Assembly (NCBI GenBank): GCA_024516035.1
Contig: CM044957.1
Span: 5,643,314 to 5,707,313 of the forward strand
DNA: 64,000 nucleotides
Reading direction: 5' to 3'
Origin: Bactericera cockerelli
Taxonomy: Eukaryota; Arthropoda; Insecta; Hemiptera; Triozidae
Below the pieces are notes generated by a model that saw nothing but the letters and a program-made list of their open reading frames with translations, searched no databases and had not been told where the DNA came from. Position 1 is the first letter of the stretch. Each line of letters begins with the position of its first letter. Position numbers and translations under genes: made by a program. Shown here one piece after another: positions 1-12,700 of this stretch.

Positions 1-930
1 AAACATTTTCTAAATCGAGTGAATTCTGCAATTTGAATAAATTAATTAGTTTTCCTGAGATAATTAGTAAAACTCAAATACATAAAAGGTAAATATATTT
101 TATACAAATATACAGTATTTTGAGAAACTACCGTCAATATTATGTGTAATCTCATTCCTAAGATAAAGTAATTTCGCATCAGTGACTTCTGCTCATCCAA
201 ATAAGTGATTTAATAAAACTTGTTTTAAGTAATTTAAGTAATGGTCAATATGTCTGCAAACATAATATCTTTTTAAACTGGACCTAGCATTTAAAATAAT
301 TATGATCTATGGAGGAAATCCACATGATATTTTCCACCTGTTTACATGTATTGTGCATCCAATCCAACATAGCTTCAACCTGAAGAAACCTATTCAAGCT
401 GCCTCCCTCCTCAAATATATTGAACCTGACATGGGATAAGTGAAAGTGACTACAAATTGATGATTTAACAATATAATTATATCTAACAATTTCTGATAAA
501 AGTCCAACAAGTTGACTCTTCTAAAGTTCCTACATCATAGTTTTAGGGTGTAACTAAAAAGAAATTTTTCTCTACTTTAAAAAGTTTACTGTTCTAAAGT
601 GTACCAATTTCCATGCATTAATCATAAGTGAGTTTTACACTCCAATTAGTGGGGTAAGCAATATCTAAACAATATCTTACATTTTACATTGTTTTATAGT
701 CAAACCAGGATATGTATGTGGAAATGCTGGAGATTAACCTGTTCCAGATATTCCACTTAATCAGAATCACACTCTTAACAGGTGTCTGACTGGGGGATTT
801 TAAACAGGGAAAAGACCAGTGTTTTGCTAGACAACTATGAACAGAGAACTGACTAGCTAAAGGTTTTTTAATAGGTTCACATTATTGAAGATTTGACTAT
901 ACTGTTCCATAATCAATAGATCCTGTGTTC
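1..930. other. No feature seen
   Basis: AT-rich with no convincing exon; it should be intron or 3' part of the helicase gene. A decayed family-R-like piece may lie at 780-870 (CTATGAACAGAGAACTGACT). Confidence 0.5.
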
Positions 931-934
931 AATT

Positions 935-1550
935 CACAGTTTTTTTTTCTTTCAAACAGCAATTCTGTTCCCTTTAAAAATGAGGCATTCCTAGCCCTTA
1001 TCAGGCTAAGTGAGGTTAATGTGGGTAGCTGGGACTATTCCCAGTAAATTCAGTATACAACCCCCATTTTTATTTTAAATAAATAAATCTGTTCTCCGAA
1101 AATGTGAGGCTGGTATATCTAGCCCTACTCAGGCTGAGTGAGGTGAATGTGGGTATCTGGTACTGTTCCCATTAAATTCAGAATGAAATTCCCATCCTCA
1201 CTATCTCAAATCAGGACAGGGGTTTTTCATGAACCAGCTATAACATAAAAAAAAAATATTGTAAGTTTAGAAGAAGTATTAAGTGTTGCAAATTTAGACA
1301 GTTTTTTTACTTGTAATAAGTACATTTTTTACTATAATGTGTTCATTAATTTTAATTTTTAAAACAGTAGCTTGTATTATTCAAGATTTGACTACTCCCC
1401 GTAATCTAAAGATTTTGGTTCATTTTTGTTGTTGTGAAACAGATAATTCTCCTTCTTTAGAAAATATGAGGCTGACATGTGTATACACAGCCTTTATCAG
1501 GCTGGGTGAGGTTAATGTGGCTACCTGGTACTATTCCCAGTAAATTCAGA
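935..1550 (+). mobile_element. Cluster of decayed SINE-A copies
   Basis: Three diverged stretches (about 940-1060, 1085-1215, 1370-1550) each carry AAAATGAGGC/AATATGAGGC-like joins and the CAGGCTGAGTGAGGTTAATG central domain followed by TTCCCAGTAAATTCAG. Confidence 0.6.
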
Positions 1551-1555
1551 ATAAA

Positions 1556-1690
1556 ATGGCCCAACCCAGGCTCGGTGAGCTTAATGTGGGTAACAGGTTT
1601 GTGAGTTTCCTGCAAATGAGGGTAAAACCTCGGTCATGATATGACTATGCAATTGAGGTTAAACCCATTTAATCAAACAAAAAAAAAATC
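1556..1690 (+). mobile_element. 5S-type SINE tail fragment
   Basis: GGCCCAACCCAGGCTCGGTGA, GTTTGTGAGTTTCCTGC, GAGGGTAAAACCTC and a final A run match the body and tail of the 5S SINE; the 5S head is missing. It directly follows SINE-A remnants. Confidence 0.6.
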
Positions 1691-2915
1691 TGGAAGACTG
1701 TTCTTTTTTTTATGAATGCCATATTATAGTCAAAATTCTCTCTGGGTTCTATTTCCTAATTTCATCTTTAATAATCTCAACTTCTGTTCTGGTAGTCTTT
1801 GTCTTCGGGCAGCCTGCTGCTGGGCAGGAAGATGGCATTTCAGCACATCTCTCTCTTAATTACCTATATGTATAATAGATTTAGATTAATTAAGTCCACT
1901 TGGCTTAATTTATCTGCTGATTCTATGTATTATATTCTGTTTGTTTCATGTTTTTGTTTGTTACATATTTTTGCTTTTAATTCTTTTACCATGAAAATGG
2001 AAAAATATAAAACTGAAAAACACAAATTGTCTTCTTATTTATTAATGTTAGCATTTCATCAACAGCTTTTCATCATTGTAGAACCAAATTGCCTTGAAAT
2101 AGTATATTTTTCATCAAATCCAAATTAATTTTAAAAATTTCCTGTGAAATCACAATTTTCAAATTTTTCCGGGCAATGGCGGTGGTATGAAATTCAATAT
2201 GGAGCCCCTTAATTATTAAGTAGGTATTCAATTTCCAAAACCTTGTAAAAATAAGCTTAATAAAATGCTCAGGGGGAGGAAATAGTAAGCTTATAAAAGT
2301 GTTTCTAAAATGTTAAGCCTTGTCAAAATAAGCTTTATAAAATGTTTGAATCTTGTCAAAATAAGTGTTTTTAAAATCTTTTTAAACACTTTCTGTGCCG
2401 TCTGGGTAGTCTGCTGTGACTAAAGATAGAGATACTTTTAAGATGTGAACTTATGTGATACTTTTATTTTCATGTCAATTTTTTTTCTAATGTTTCTAAA
2501 TTGATTGCATAAATATATTGATACCTTAGATTCCTTGGGTCAAATAAGCATGGATTATCTCTATCAACTAGGGGTCAGAAATGGACCCTAACTGAGTTAG
2601 AACTGACTTAAACTCGAAAAATTAATATTAAAAATTGAATTCGTATCCAATGTCCTATACATATGTCCTAACTAAAGGGCGGGGTTATTGGTTATTGCCT
2701 ATGGCAATCTCTTTATTCCAATTGTTTCTAGTCTCTTATTGGGATTTTTCATTCTTTAAGGTGTATTCTTCTTTTTTTTTTGTTTTGTTCTTAATTATTT
2801 TATTTTAAATTTCACAATAAAAAAAATGTTCTATTATAAAAATGTGTCGTATTATTTTTAGGTGGTTTTACAGCTAAAATTCCCAGGGTATTTAAAACGG
2901 TCTGTGGTCTAGAAG

Positions 2916-3065
2916 AGACAGTCCCCGAGAATGTTCTCGGAGACGGTTCCGAGAAGGCTCGGAGACAGTCCCCGAGAATGTTCTCGGAGACGGTTCCGAG
3001 AAGGCTCGGAGACGGTCCCCGAGAATGATCTCGGAGACAGTTCCCGAGACCGATCTTGGAGCAAT
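2916..3065. repeat. 47-bp GC-rich repeat with CTCGGAGA dyads
   Basis: GTCCCCGAG starts at 2921, 2968 and 3015 (period 47), with further decayed CTCGGAGA/TCCGAGA pieces to about 3220. Each unit has the dyad GAGAATGTTCTC. Overlapping open frames on both strands are by-products. Confidence 0.85.
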
Positions 3066-3236
3066 CTCGAGCACCAGCAATCGACGCTACGGTGCGGACG
3101 TAGACTGTCCCGTAGCAGTCTCCGAACGGTCTCCTAGGTGTCTCCGATATCATTTTTTGGGATCCGAGACAGGACGATACAATCTCGTTCCTAGATCTCG
3201 GAGATGGTTCCGAGACTGTTTTTTGTTTAAGGGGTA

Positions 3237-3423
3237 TCGTCGGCTAGAAGGTAAAACTGACCAAGTGACAGTCTGTTGGTCAATTTCCAATTTTTCGTTA
3301 CTCAAACATGTGCGTAGGAAAAAAAGCGAAAAACAATTTTTACCTGAAAGACTGGTGGAGATTTCAATGACCAAATGGAGATGGTCCTAATGCAGAGAGT
3401 CAGTTTTACCTTCTAGCCGACGA
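3237..3423. mobile_element. MITE with 25-bp terminal repeats and TA duplication
   Basis: TCGTCGGCTAGAAGGTAAAA at the left end and its complement at the right, TA at 3235-3236 and 3424-3425. 187 bp. It sits directly after the CTCGG repeat cluster. Confidence 0.82.
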
Positions 3424-3551
3424 TATTAAAGTTTAAATAGATAAGAATACAATTAAAATGCTAATGGAGGATGGAGAACTTACCTAATAATAAAATATTA
3501 TAATTATTGTTTTGAATACAAGAAATACAAAAGAAAATTAATAGATGTTAC

Positions 3552-3779
3552 CTGACAGTTCTATCGTTGGACATCTCCGCCCCACCCTCGAACCTGTGGC
3601 TGACCAGACACCACTCCAGTACGCCCACCTTGCTGGCTGCGGGCTCCCCCTCCTTCACCTCACCCAGCCTGAATACCTTCCGTATGTTGTGACGTAGGGT
3701 GGAGGTGCCGCGGTGAATTTCTCTCAGTTCCACCACGGGGATGGTTGGCTTGTGACTCACTGATCTCGCCTGAATTAGC
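3552..3779 (-). CDS. Helicase gene, exon 8 (start of RecA2-like part), last exon seen
   Basis: Encodes LIQARSVSHKPTIPVVEL then REIHRGTSTLRHNIRKVF, in the place where Sen1 relatives have a Y-R-M-H-P motif, then SKVGVLEWCLVSHRFEGG and ends DRTV. Acceptor GCAG|G, donor CAG|GTAAC, phase 2. The frame is open at both ends, so at least one more coding exon must follow. I could not find it with confidence between 1 and 3551. Confidence 0.75.
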
Positions 3780-6700
3780 CTGCAATGAAAATGATACCTT
3801 TAGTGGAAAAGAACCACTAGGCAACGTTTATGCTGAAAACGTTTTCTACCACCTAACCCTCAGAGTTTTATTATTAGGTGGTCTCATACTCAAATAAATG
3901 TATGCCTAATAATCCCGTAGTACTTTATTTCAAAATTGGCTTGTACTGAATAACATATTTATATGTGCGATCAACCATCGTGAGGACTTGGACTTTTCTT
4001 TTAAGCCATTAAACCCTCAAGCTAGCCTGGCTTGTTAGGGTTGGCTAGTGTCTGTTCTCTGTCTATAGTCCGCTAGCGAGATACTGGTCTTCTCCCTGTT
4101 TAACGTCCCCCAGCCAGACTTTACCTCTTGAACAAGTTCATGTGCAGCTTCCTCTCATAGAGACACGGGAATGGGAGAATAGCATCCACTGTAGAGTCCC
4201 CAACGAGGACTAGCTTGTCTATGTGAAGCTGTAGCAGCAAGCTCAGGTCTAGATCTGTGCACAGGTTAGCGTCTTCTATGATACACACTGTACTTTTCCT
4301 CTGTTTGTTCCTGTGGAGTAGAGAAAACAGACATAATCTACAGAATGCAAGGAACTACATCGTGTCTATGTGAAGCTGTAGCAGCAAGCTCAGGTCTAGA
4401 TCTGTGCACAGGTTAGCGTCTTCTATGATACACACTGTACTTTTCCTCTGTTTGTTCCTGTGGAGTAGAGAAAACAGACATAATCTACAGAATGCAAGGA
4501 ACTACATCGTGTCTATGTGAAGCTGTAGCAGCAAGCTCAGGTCTAGATCTGTGCATAGGTTGGCGTCTTCTATGATACACACTGTACTTTTCCTCTGTTT
4601 GTTCCTGTGGAGTAGAGAAAACAGAAATAATCTACAGAATGCAAGGAACTACATCGTGTCTATGTGAAGCTGTAGCAGCAAGCTCAGGTCTAGATCTGTG
4701 CACAGGTTAGCGTCCTCTATGATACACACTGTGCTTTTCCTCTGTTTGTTCCTGTGGAGACGAGAAACCAGGAATAAACTTTAAGGCGACTAATAGGATT
4801 AATCAAAAGAAACCAGCCTAAATAGCTGGCCGATTATTTATAACAAATAATAAAACAGAACTCAATAGTTCAATCGATAAGGCGGCGGACTCACAGCCTA
4901 GAGTCGACGGTTCGAGTCCCAAAAACGACAAAAAATAGAAAGATGAATGTACGTTTGACATAACGATTGTGATTCTCACAAGTCCGATAAATTTTAACTC
5001 GCAAGTTGATTTATTATGTATGTATGTCGTTGCAAGGAACTTGTCTATAGTTCTTGCAACGGCAAAGAATATTTTTGTCGGATAAAAACAAAGAATATTT
5101 TTGTTTGAAGAAGTATTGGCTATTAATGTACCCCTAAGTCTACATTCTCTACATTCCAATACAATATACTACAGCTAGGGAACTCACAAGTTGATGTAGT
5201 TGCAAGACTCTACATTGCAAAGCTCTTTGAGGCTGCAGCACACAATGTCCGCCCCGTCTATCAGCTGCAGCTTCTGGGTCTTGAAGAAGTATTGGCTACT
5301 AATGTCCCCCTAAGTCTACATTCCCATGTTATACAATATATTACATCTAGTGAACTCACAAGTTGATGTAGTTGCAAGACTCTACATTGCAAAGCTCCTT
5401 GAGACTGCAGCACACAATGTCCGCCCCGTCTATCAGCTGCAGCTTCTGGGTCTTGAAGAAGTATTGGCTATTAATGTCCCCCTAAGTCTACATTCTAATG
5501 CAATATACTCTAAACCTAGGGAACTCACAAGTTGATGTAGTTGCAAGACTCTACATTACAAAGCTCCTTGAGGGTGCAGCACACAATGTCCGCCCCGTCT
5601 ATCAGCTGCAGCTTCTGGGTCTTGAAGAAGTAGAGCAGGAAGTCCTTGCTGAGCAGTTGTGTCTTGGCGTACTCGTCCACATTGCTCAGGGCTTTCTTCA
5701 GAGTGAGGAAGTAGGGGGACGTGGCGCTGGGCTCGCTCTGCATTTGATGCACTATTTCCTGTGGGAGAATGTATAATTAAAAATTATTTATCTGTCCCGG
5801 TAGCTCAGTGGTAAAGGCGGCATTGTGTGAATCCAGAGATTCCAGAGGTCGCGGGTGCAAAACCCAGCCGGGACAAGACAAGTTATCCTCCCATTAGGGA
5901 TTTTTACCACATAATAATACGTCTTGGGCTTACTGCTGGAATAATGGGACTTAATAGTCCTAATCGGGCAGTATAAATAAGGCGATATTATTATTTAAAA
6001 CTTATCAATTTTATACTATTATATTATTAATTATACTAGCCAGGCACGCGCCGGTATGGCAGCATAAAGTCCTACTAGAATTTAAAAAAATTAATCCGTT
6101 GGTTCGAATCCCACCCAGTGCAAGATTTTTTCCTCATTAGTTGAAATTTGTGACCACAAAATAATAAGACTCTATGGGTCAGGTTGTAGAAAATGCTTTG
6201 AGCATTAACCTCGCCTGGTGGTTACCTTCTACTAAAGAGTGTTGGTATTATTATTTTTTTTTTTTTTTTCAACTTTATTTTTATAATAAACATTTTAACA
6301 ATTCACACAATAAGTAGTTATAATATTACAGAGTACAATTTTTAAGGATGAATAAGATAATAATGATAAGGGTATTTAAAGTAAGTATAGTTTTACATTA
6401 TTATGGACTGAGTAATTTACATATATTATGTGTGTTGTATTAAATTAATTAAATATCAGGTATTCACACCCAATAAGCTTAGAGCTTGAGCTGGGTTTTA
6501 TAGCTATTATTATAGTTGTTGTTATTATTATCACCCAACCCGGGTGGGGCCGAGAAACAATTTATTTTTTATTTATTTACACTTTATTAATAGAACAATA
6601 TATATACAACATAAATAATTACAAATTAAAAAACAATATAATAGGAGAAAAAAATAAAGAAAAAATAAATAAATATATACATAATATATGTCCTAACTAA

Positions 6701-9700
6701 AGGGCGGGGTTATTGCCTCTGGCAATCTCTTCCACCCAACAGTTACCTGTCGTGTCTGCTTCAGCACGCTCGGCTTCTCCAGCGCTTCCTTCTTGAACCT
6801 CTTCAGTTCGCTCTGGACAAACTCGCTGCACGAGTAGGTCCTCACCTCCCCGTCCTGACTGTCGTCCAGCCGCAGGAACTTGAGTCGCTTCTTCTGCCCC
6901 TGGGACTGAAGAGACTTGCGCAGGGAGATGAGGAGAGCGGACACCTCATCCAGGGACCCGGGGTGGGAGCCTAGGATCAGGACGCGGTGCTTGTGGGCGG
7001 GGCTGGTGTAGAGGAGCAGGTTCTCGATGGCTTTCACGATGGCGACGGTCTTGCCTGTGGGAGAGCTTATTATTTTATCATCTGACCTGGTTGCAGGGTT
7101 TTCAGTGAAACCCTTACAATTAACACTGCGACCTCATTAGATCTATTGTGAACAGTTGATTCTGTTCGATTTTAACGTCCTGATTTAAGATAGTCAAGAC
7201 GGGGGATTTACCCTCCATTCGCTGGGAATCGTACCAGCTACCCACATTAACCTCACCCAGCCTGGGTAGGGCCGGAAATGCCAGCCTCACGTGTTTAGAA
7301 GGGACAGAATTTTCTTCGAAAAGTCTGCCCCAACCGGGAGTCGAACTCGAGACCTCTGGACCACGAGCAGTAGTCACAACCATTACGCCACGGAGGCTGG
7401 CTGAGAGAGATTAATTGAATTGAATACTTTGATTTATTTGTACAAGAATGATATTATAAACAATACATCTCCTATAAGCTAAGTCTAACTACTGAGGAGA
7501 AAATTGGAAGTAGTATAGTAGAGTAGTGATTTAATTAGACTGTCGGCTTGAGGCAGGGAGTCCCATTACGCTAAGAGTTTAATACAGCACCTCGTTGTTG
7601 AAGTTGAATTTGTTACATTACATTAATTCTGGGGGTCTTTTCTAAAACAAATTCCTGCGTCCATTATTTAGAACTATTGCATCCAAATTGGAAGTACACA
7701 AATATGGACACATCGATCGCTTCCTCAAAACACGCAATAATCGCAAAACTTCTATTGACTATTTTTGCTTTTTAGTAACTTTTTTTGAAGTTAAATTTGT
7801 TACATTACATTAATTCTGGGGGTCTTTTCTAAAACAAATTTCTGCGTCCATTATTTAGAACTATTGCGTCTATTGCATCCAAATTGGAAGTACACAAATA
7901 TGGACACATCGATCACTTCCTCAAAACACGCAATAATCGCAAAACTTCTATTGGCTATTTTTGCGTTTTAGTAACAAAAAACCATTTCTAGTTAAAAACA
8001 ACAACAAAAAAATTCCATTTGTCCGAAAATTCTGCTCAACCGGAGGTTTGAACTCACAACTTTGAACCAAGAGTGAGTAGGGTAAAACCCACGTCGTGAT
8101 ATGACCATGCAATTGAAAGCTACGTAAAACCCAAATTAAAAAAGCGACCTTGAAAAAAACACAAATAAATGAGAGTGAATTTATTCATGCATAAGGTGAG
8201 ATTCGAACCAACGGATCCCTACGCTACGGACTACCAGAGTAGGGTGTCCCGCTAGAGGACTATAAACAGAGAACAGACTAGCCAACCCTTACAAGCCAGG
8301 CTAGCTTGCAGTTTCCTAAGGGTTTAATGGCTTATAAAGAAAAGTCCAAGTCCTCATGATGGTTGATCGCACATAGAAATTAATATGTGGTTCAGGACGA
8401 GCCAACTTTGAAAAAAAGTTGGCTGGAGACCATCACTCACCCCTCCAGCTGTAGCCCAGCTGGCTACAACAACAACAACAACAACATGCATGAATGTCTT
8501 AACCACTAGACCACCAGTGCATGAATGTCAATGTCTTAACCACTAGACCACCAGTGCATGAATGTCAATGTCTTAACCACTAGACCGCCAGTGCATGAAT
8601 GTCTTAACCACTCGACCACCAGTGCATGAATGTCTTAACCACTCGACCACCAGTGCATGAATGTCTTAACCACTCGACCACCAGTGCATGAATGTCTTAA
8701 CCACTCGACCACCAGTGCATGAATGTCTTAACCACTCGACCACCAGTGCATGAATGTCTTAACCACTCGACCACCAGTGCATGAATGTCTTAACCACTAG
8801 ACCGCCAGTGCATGAATGTCTTAACCACTAGACCGCCAGTGCATGAATGTCTTAACCACTAGACCGCCAGTGCATGAATGTCTTAACCACTAGACCGCCA
8901 GTGCATGAATGTCTTAACCACTAGACCGCCAGTGCATGAATGTCTTAACCACTAGACCACCAGTGCATGAATGTCTTAACCACTAGACCACCAGTGCATG
9001 AATGTCTTAACCACTTGACCACCAGTGCATGAATGTCTTAACCACTAGACCACCAGTGCATGAATGTCTTAACCACTAGACCACCAGTGCATGAATGTCT
9101 TAACCACTTGACCACCAGTGCATGAATGTCTTAACCACTAGACCACCAGTGCATGAATGTCTTAACCACTAGACCGCCAGTGCATGAATGTCTTAACCAC
9201 TAGACCACCAATGCATGAATAACTTTACCGCCAGCGTCGATGGCATGTTGAATACACCGGTTCCCTTCAGAACACCGAAGTTAAGCGACATCCAGCGAGG
9301 TTAAGACTTGGATGGGTGACCATTCAAATTCTAATTCTCGTGACGCTGGCTTTTCCCGGCCCCACTCAGGCTGGGTGAGGTCAATGTGAGTAGCAGGTTT
9401 GTGAGTTTCCTGCGAATGGAGGGTAAAACCCCCGTCGTGATATGACCATGGAAGTTGAAAGCGACGTTAAACCCCACTTAAAAAAAAAAAAATAACTTTA
9501 CCTGAGCCCGCCAAAGCGTCCACCAGCAGTAGCTTCCTGCCTGGCTCGAGCCACAGGTCCAGACAGGCGGACACCGCCTGCTTCTGCTTGAGGGTGCAGC
9601 CGCCCACATTCTGCAGCCCCGCCCTGAGGCGGCCCAGGGGCGGCTCTGCGGTGCTCTCCGGGTGCAGGAACAGGGGCGTCAAGCCGTTGGGCGCACCCCG

Positions 9701-12700
9701 GTACAGCAGCCGCTTGTAGTGGCTGATGTCCACCTACAAATCAAAAGTTATCTTTATTGTATTAATAATAAATGTGTTTCTTTGTGTTATTATATCACAA
9801 TTTAAGTGGGTAGCGCAGAATTATAGGACTTTTCCGTATCTTTAATATTCCAATATTTAATTTTTGCCTATAATTCAGCCACTGGTCGCTGCTAACATTA
9901 AAACAGCTACTCATTTTTCCTCACGAGGTATGAGTGGACCCCGAACAACCAAGTACAGAGCAGAAAAAATCCTGCCCCGCCGAGGATCGAACCCAGGTCA
10001 CCGTGCGTGCAATGCCTAGCGCGCTAACTCACTCGGCCACGGTGACTACTCTTTTTTATATTAATCACAATTCACAATCGTGATGTTACAACTACTCAAA
10101 CTCGCTTTTCTAAATTTTTGCTGGGACTTGAACCATCGACGTCCAGATTTTTTAACAATGGTATTGTATAAAGAATATTTTTGTTCAACACAAATAAAAG
10201 TGATTGAATAAACAATTCAATGAGTTTTCAAAGGCTTATGACAATATGAAGAGATTTGAAGAATGGAAAACTCCTGCAAACTAGTTGTTTAACTGATAAC
10301 CCTATCAACCATGAGAAACAGATTGAACAATGCCGACCTCAAGTCGATTTAGGAAAAGGTAAAGTGAAAGAAGTATACATTTGGCAATCATTCGATTTCC
10401 ATTCATCAAATATCCACGAAATCAAATATCGAAATGTTCTCTGTATAATACCTTGGTCATGATGTGAGCGTTGATGTCTAGACTCGTTGGTATAGTGGTT
10501 AATTCCTTCTCCGATACAACGCTGAGAGATAGCTGAAGGTTGAAACCGGTTTCATTTGCTAGCTTGTCCATGTGTGTGACGTAGGCAAAACATTCAAAAT
10601 ATCTGCTGCTCCCAGGATTGAACGTAAGCAGAAGGATCTGCTTGACAGTCAACCACTTGGATGAGATGTTCATGATGGAACATTTGAGACGGAACAGTTT
10701 CTTATTCCTTGAGCTCTGGAAGCTGGTGTCCGCGTCATGCTCGATGCTGTCTCGGTGGAGGCTGAAATGTCGCGGCCGGCGGTCCTTTGCATACTGAGAC
10801 GACATCTCTTTCCACGTCTGGTAGTAGATGAGGGGCTCTATCGTGTGATAGAACTCCTCCATGCTAGCGTAGCTCTTCTTGCCTGGCAGCAAATCTTGGA
10901 TGTTGTGCCCTTTGAACACAGGTGGGGGGTCACTCATGGTCATCTGCTGAGGGAGCCATGAGCAAAACCAGCTTAGGAAGTGAACGTTGTCTCCTAACTC
11001 GACCGTGGCGTTTGACTTGTGCATCGCTGACAGAGTCTGCTTGATGGATTGGCTCTCCATGGACTTGAGTTTGGACAGGGAGGGGTTGGTGTTGAGCTTG
11101 ATGCTTTGCTTCTCATTGTTCTGCACACTGGACGAGGTGTCTTCCACGTCGAAATGAACTTGTTGCGCATTGCTGAGGAAATTGACTTGCCGCTTTGGTT
11201 TTACTTTTGTCTCTTCACTTTGCAGTTTGGCTGAATAACTTTCTTTAGTTCTAATAAACTTTGGAGATTCATTTACTGCTCGACAGTAGTAGAGGAAACC
11301 GGTTTTGTTTACATCTGCGTACGTTTGAGTAGTGTTACTTGTGGACGCAGAATTTCGACTTGAAGATTTAATGCTGCTTTTATTGCTCTCGGAAAATCGT
11401 TTGCTTCGTCTTGAGGTGTCTGGAGCAATAGCTGGTGGTTCAATAAGTTCTATGGTTTTTGTCATGGCAGCATATTTTGATTTGATTCTGTCTTGTACAT
11501 CCTCAATAGACTTGTTATCTATCCCATCATTTTTGTCTACACCTTTATTCTTAGCAATGTCTTCCTCATCAAAAGGAAGAACCTCAGCCTCCTTGATGAA
11601 AGCAAATGGACTAGAATTTGATAGGTTAGCACTTTCTATTTCATCAGGTCTTTCATCTTCTTTTTCATGAATGACCAGTGCATAACTATCATCAATAGAT
11701 TGAGACATCTCTCTCAACCATCCTATGTCTTGATCATCATTCCCAGATTCAGGGATTATATCACATGCTTCTGTATTAGCCTTGTTAGCATCCGAGGTCC
11801 CTGCTAGCTCAGAGTCATCATAGAGAATTCCAACCACATCATCTTCCGTGAGAGAGTATTGTGACATGTTTTCAACATCATTCACTAATTGACTATCTCT
11901 TCTCTGATATTTCTTTGCAAAAGAATGTTGTTTTTGTGAAGATTTTTGTTTTGAAGAATTAGAATTCGTTTTGTCACATCCACTCTTAGATGGTTTGCTT
12001 GTGCTAAATGGTTTGAGAGTTATCTCCCTTTTGATGGTTTTGGAAGAGATACTGTCTTTTTTACATGGTGACTTGGCTGACCCAAAAATTGCGTCGGAAG
12101 AGCAGTTGAACTTGGGTTTCTTTGATGGACTTCTCAAAGTTTTGAAAAATTTCTTGGGTACATTATTTATTGAAATTTTGCTATTGTTGATACTCAGTTT
12201 TTCTTTACTTATATCTTGGGAATCCATGGGAATTTTAAGATCCAAGTCTTTGCTGAAATGTTCTACACGAGGGGAGCAGTTATTGGTTTTGTCAGATTGT
12301 CGTTTTTGGTTGTTGAGAGAGGGTTTTTTAAAATTAAAATCTAAAAAAGGCTCAGTTTTTAGAAAGTTCACGGGAACAGTTTGACTATCTAGAATGGAAT
12401 GCAACTCTTGAGTTGAATAGAGCTCAGGATCTTCGCTTGGTTCGTCGTCAGCGTTGGAATCTTTTAGAACATTGATAGTCTCATCATGATTACTTTCTTC
12501 TATGTCTATTTTCCCGAGGATTTTTGTATTTTTCTCTGTCTTTTGGTCACTCAGTGTAGGTATTTTGAAATCGGGAACTACAACAGGTTCAGTTTTGGGG
12601 AATTTTTGAGGAAGAACTTGACTATCTAGAATGGAATACAACTCTTGAGTTGAATATGGTTCAGGGTCCATAGTTGACAGATCATCAGTGTCATTATTCA

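Noticed and set aside
1750..1855. Possible last helicase exon (minus strand) reading CAEMPSSCPAAGC to EIRK and a stop
   Set aside because: The phase fits exon 8 and the patch is GC-rich, but the acceptor (AAGAGAGAG) has no pyrimidine tract and using it would leave out most of RecA2. Kept only as a weak possibility.
5795..5880. A functional tRNA gene
   Set aside because: The head has boxes A and B, but the sequence continues into a repeated SINE body and tail seen at several other places, and a clean cloverleaf was not found.
8487..9216. CRISPR-like array
   Set aside because: Units are contiguous 31-bp repeats with no unique spacers, in animal DNA; derived from a SINE head.
9230..9350. A functional 5S rRNA gene
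   Set aside because: Many departures from animal 5S rRNA, no oligo-T terminator at the 3' end of the 5S part, and a SINE body with A tail follows.
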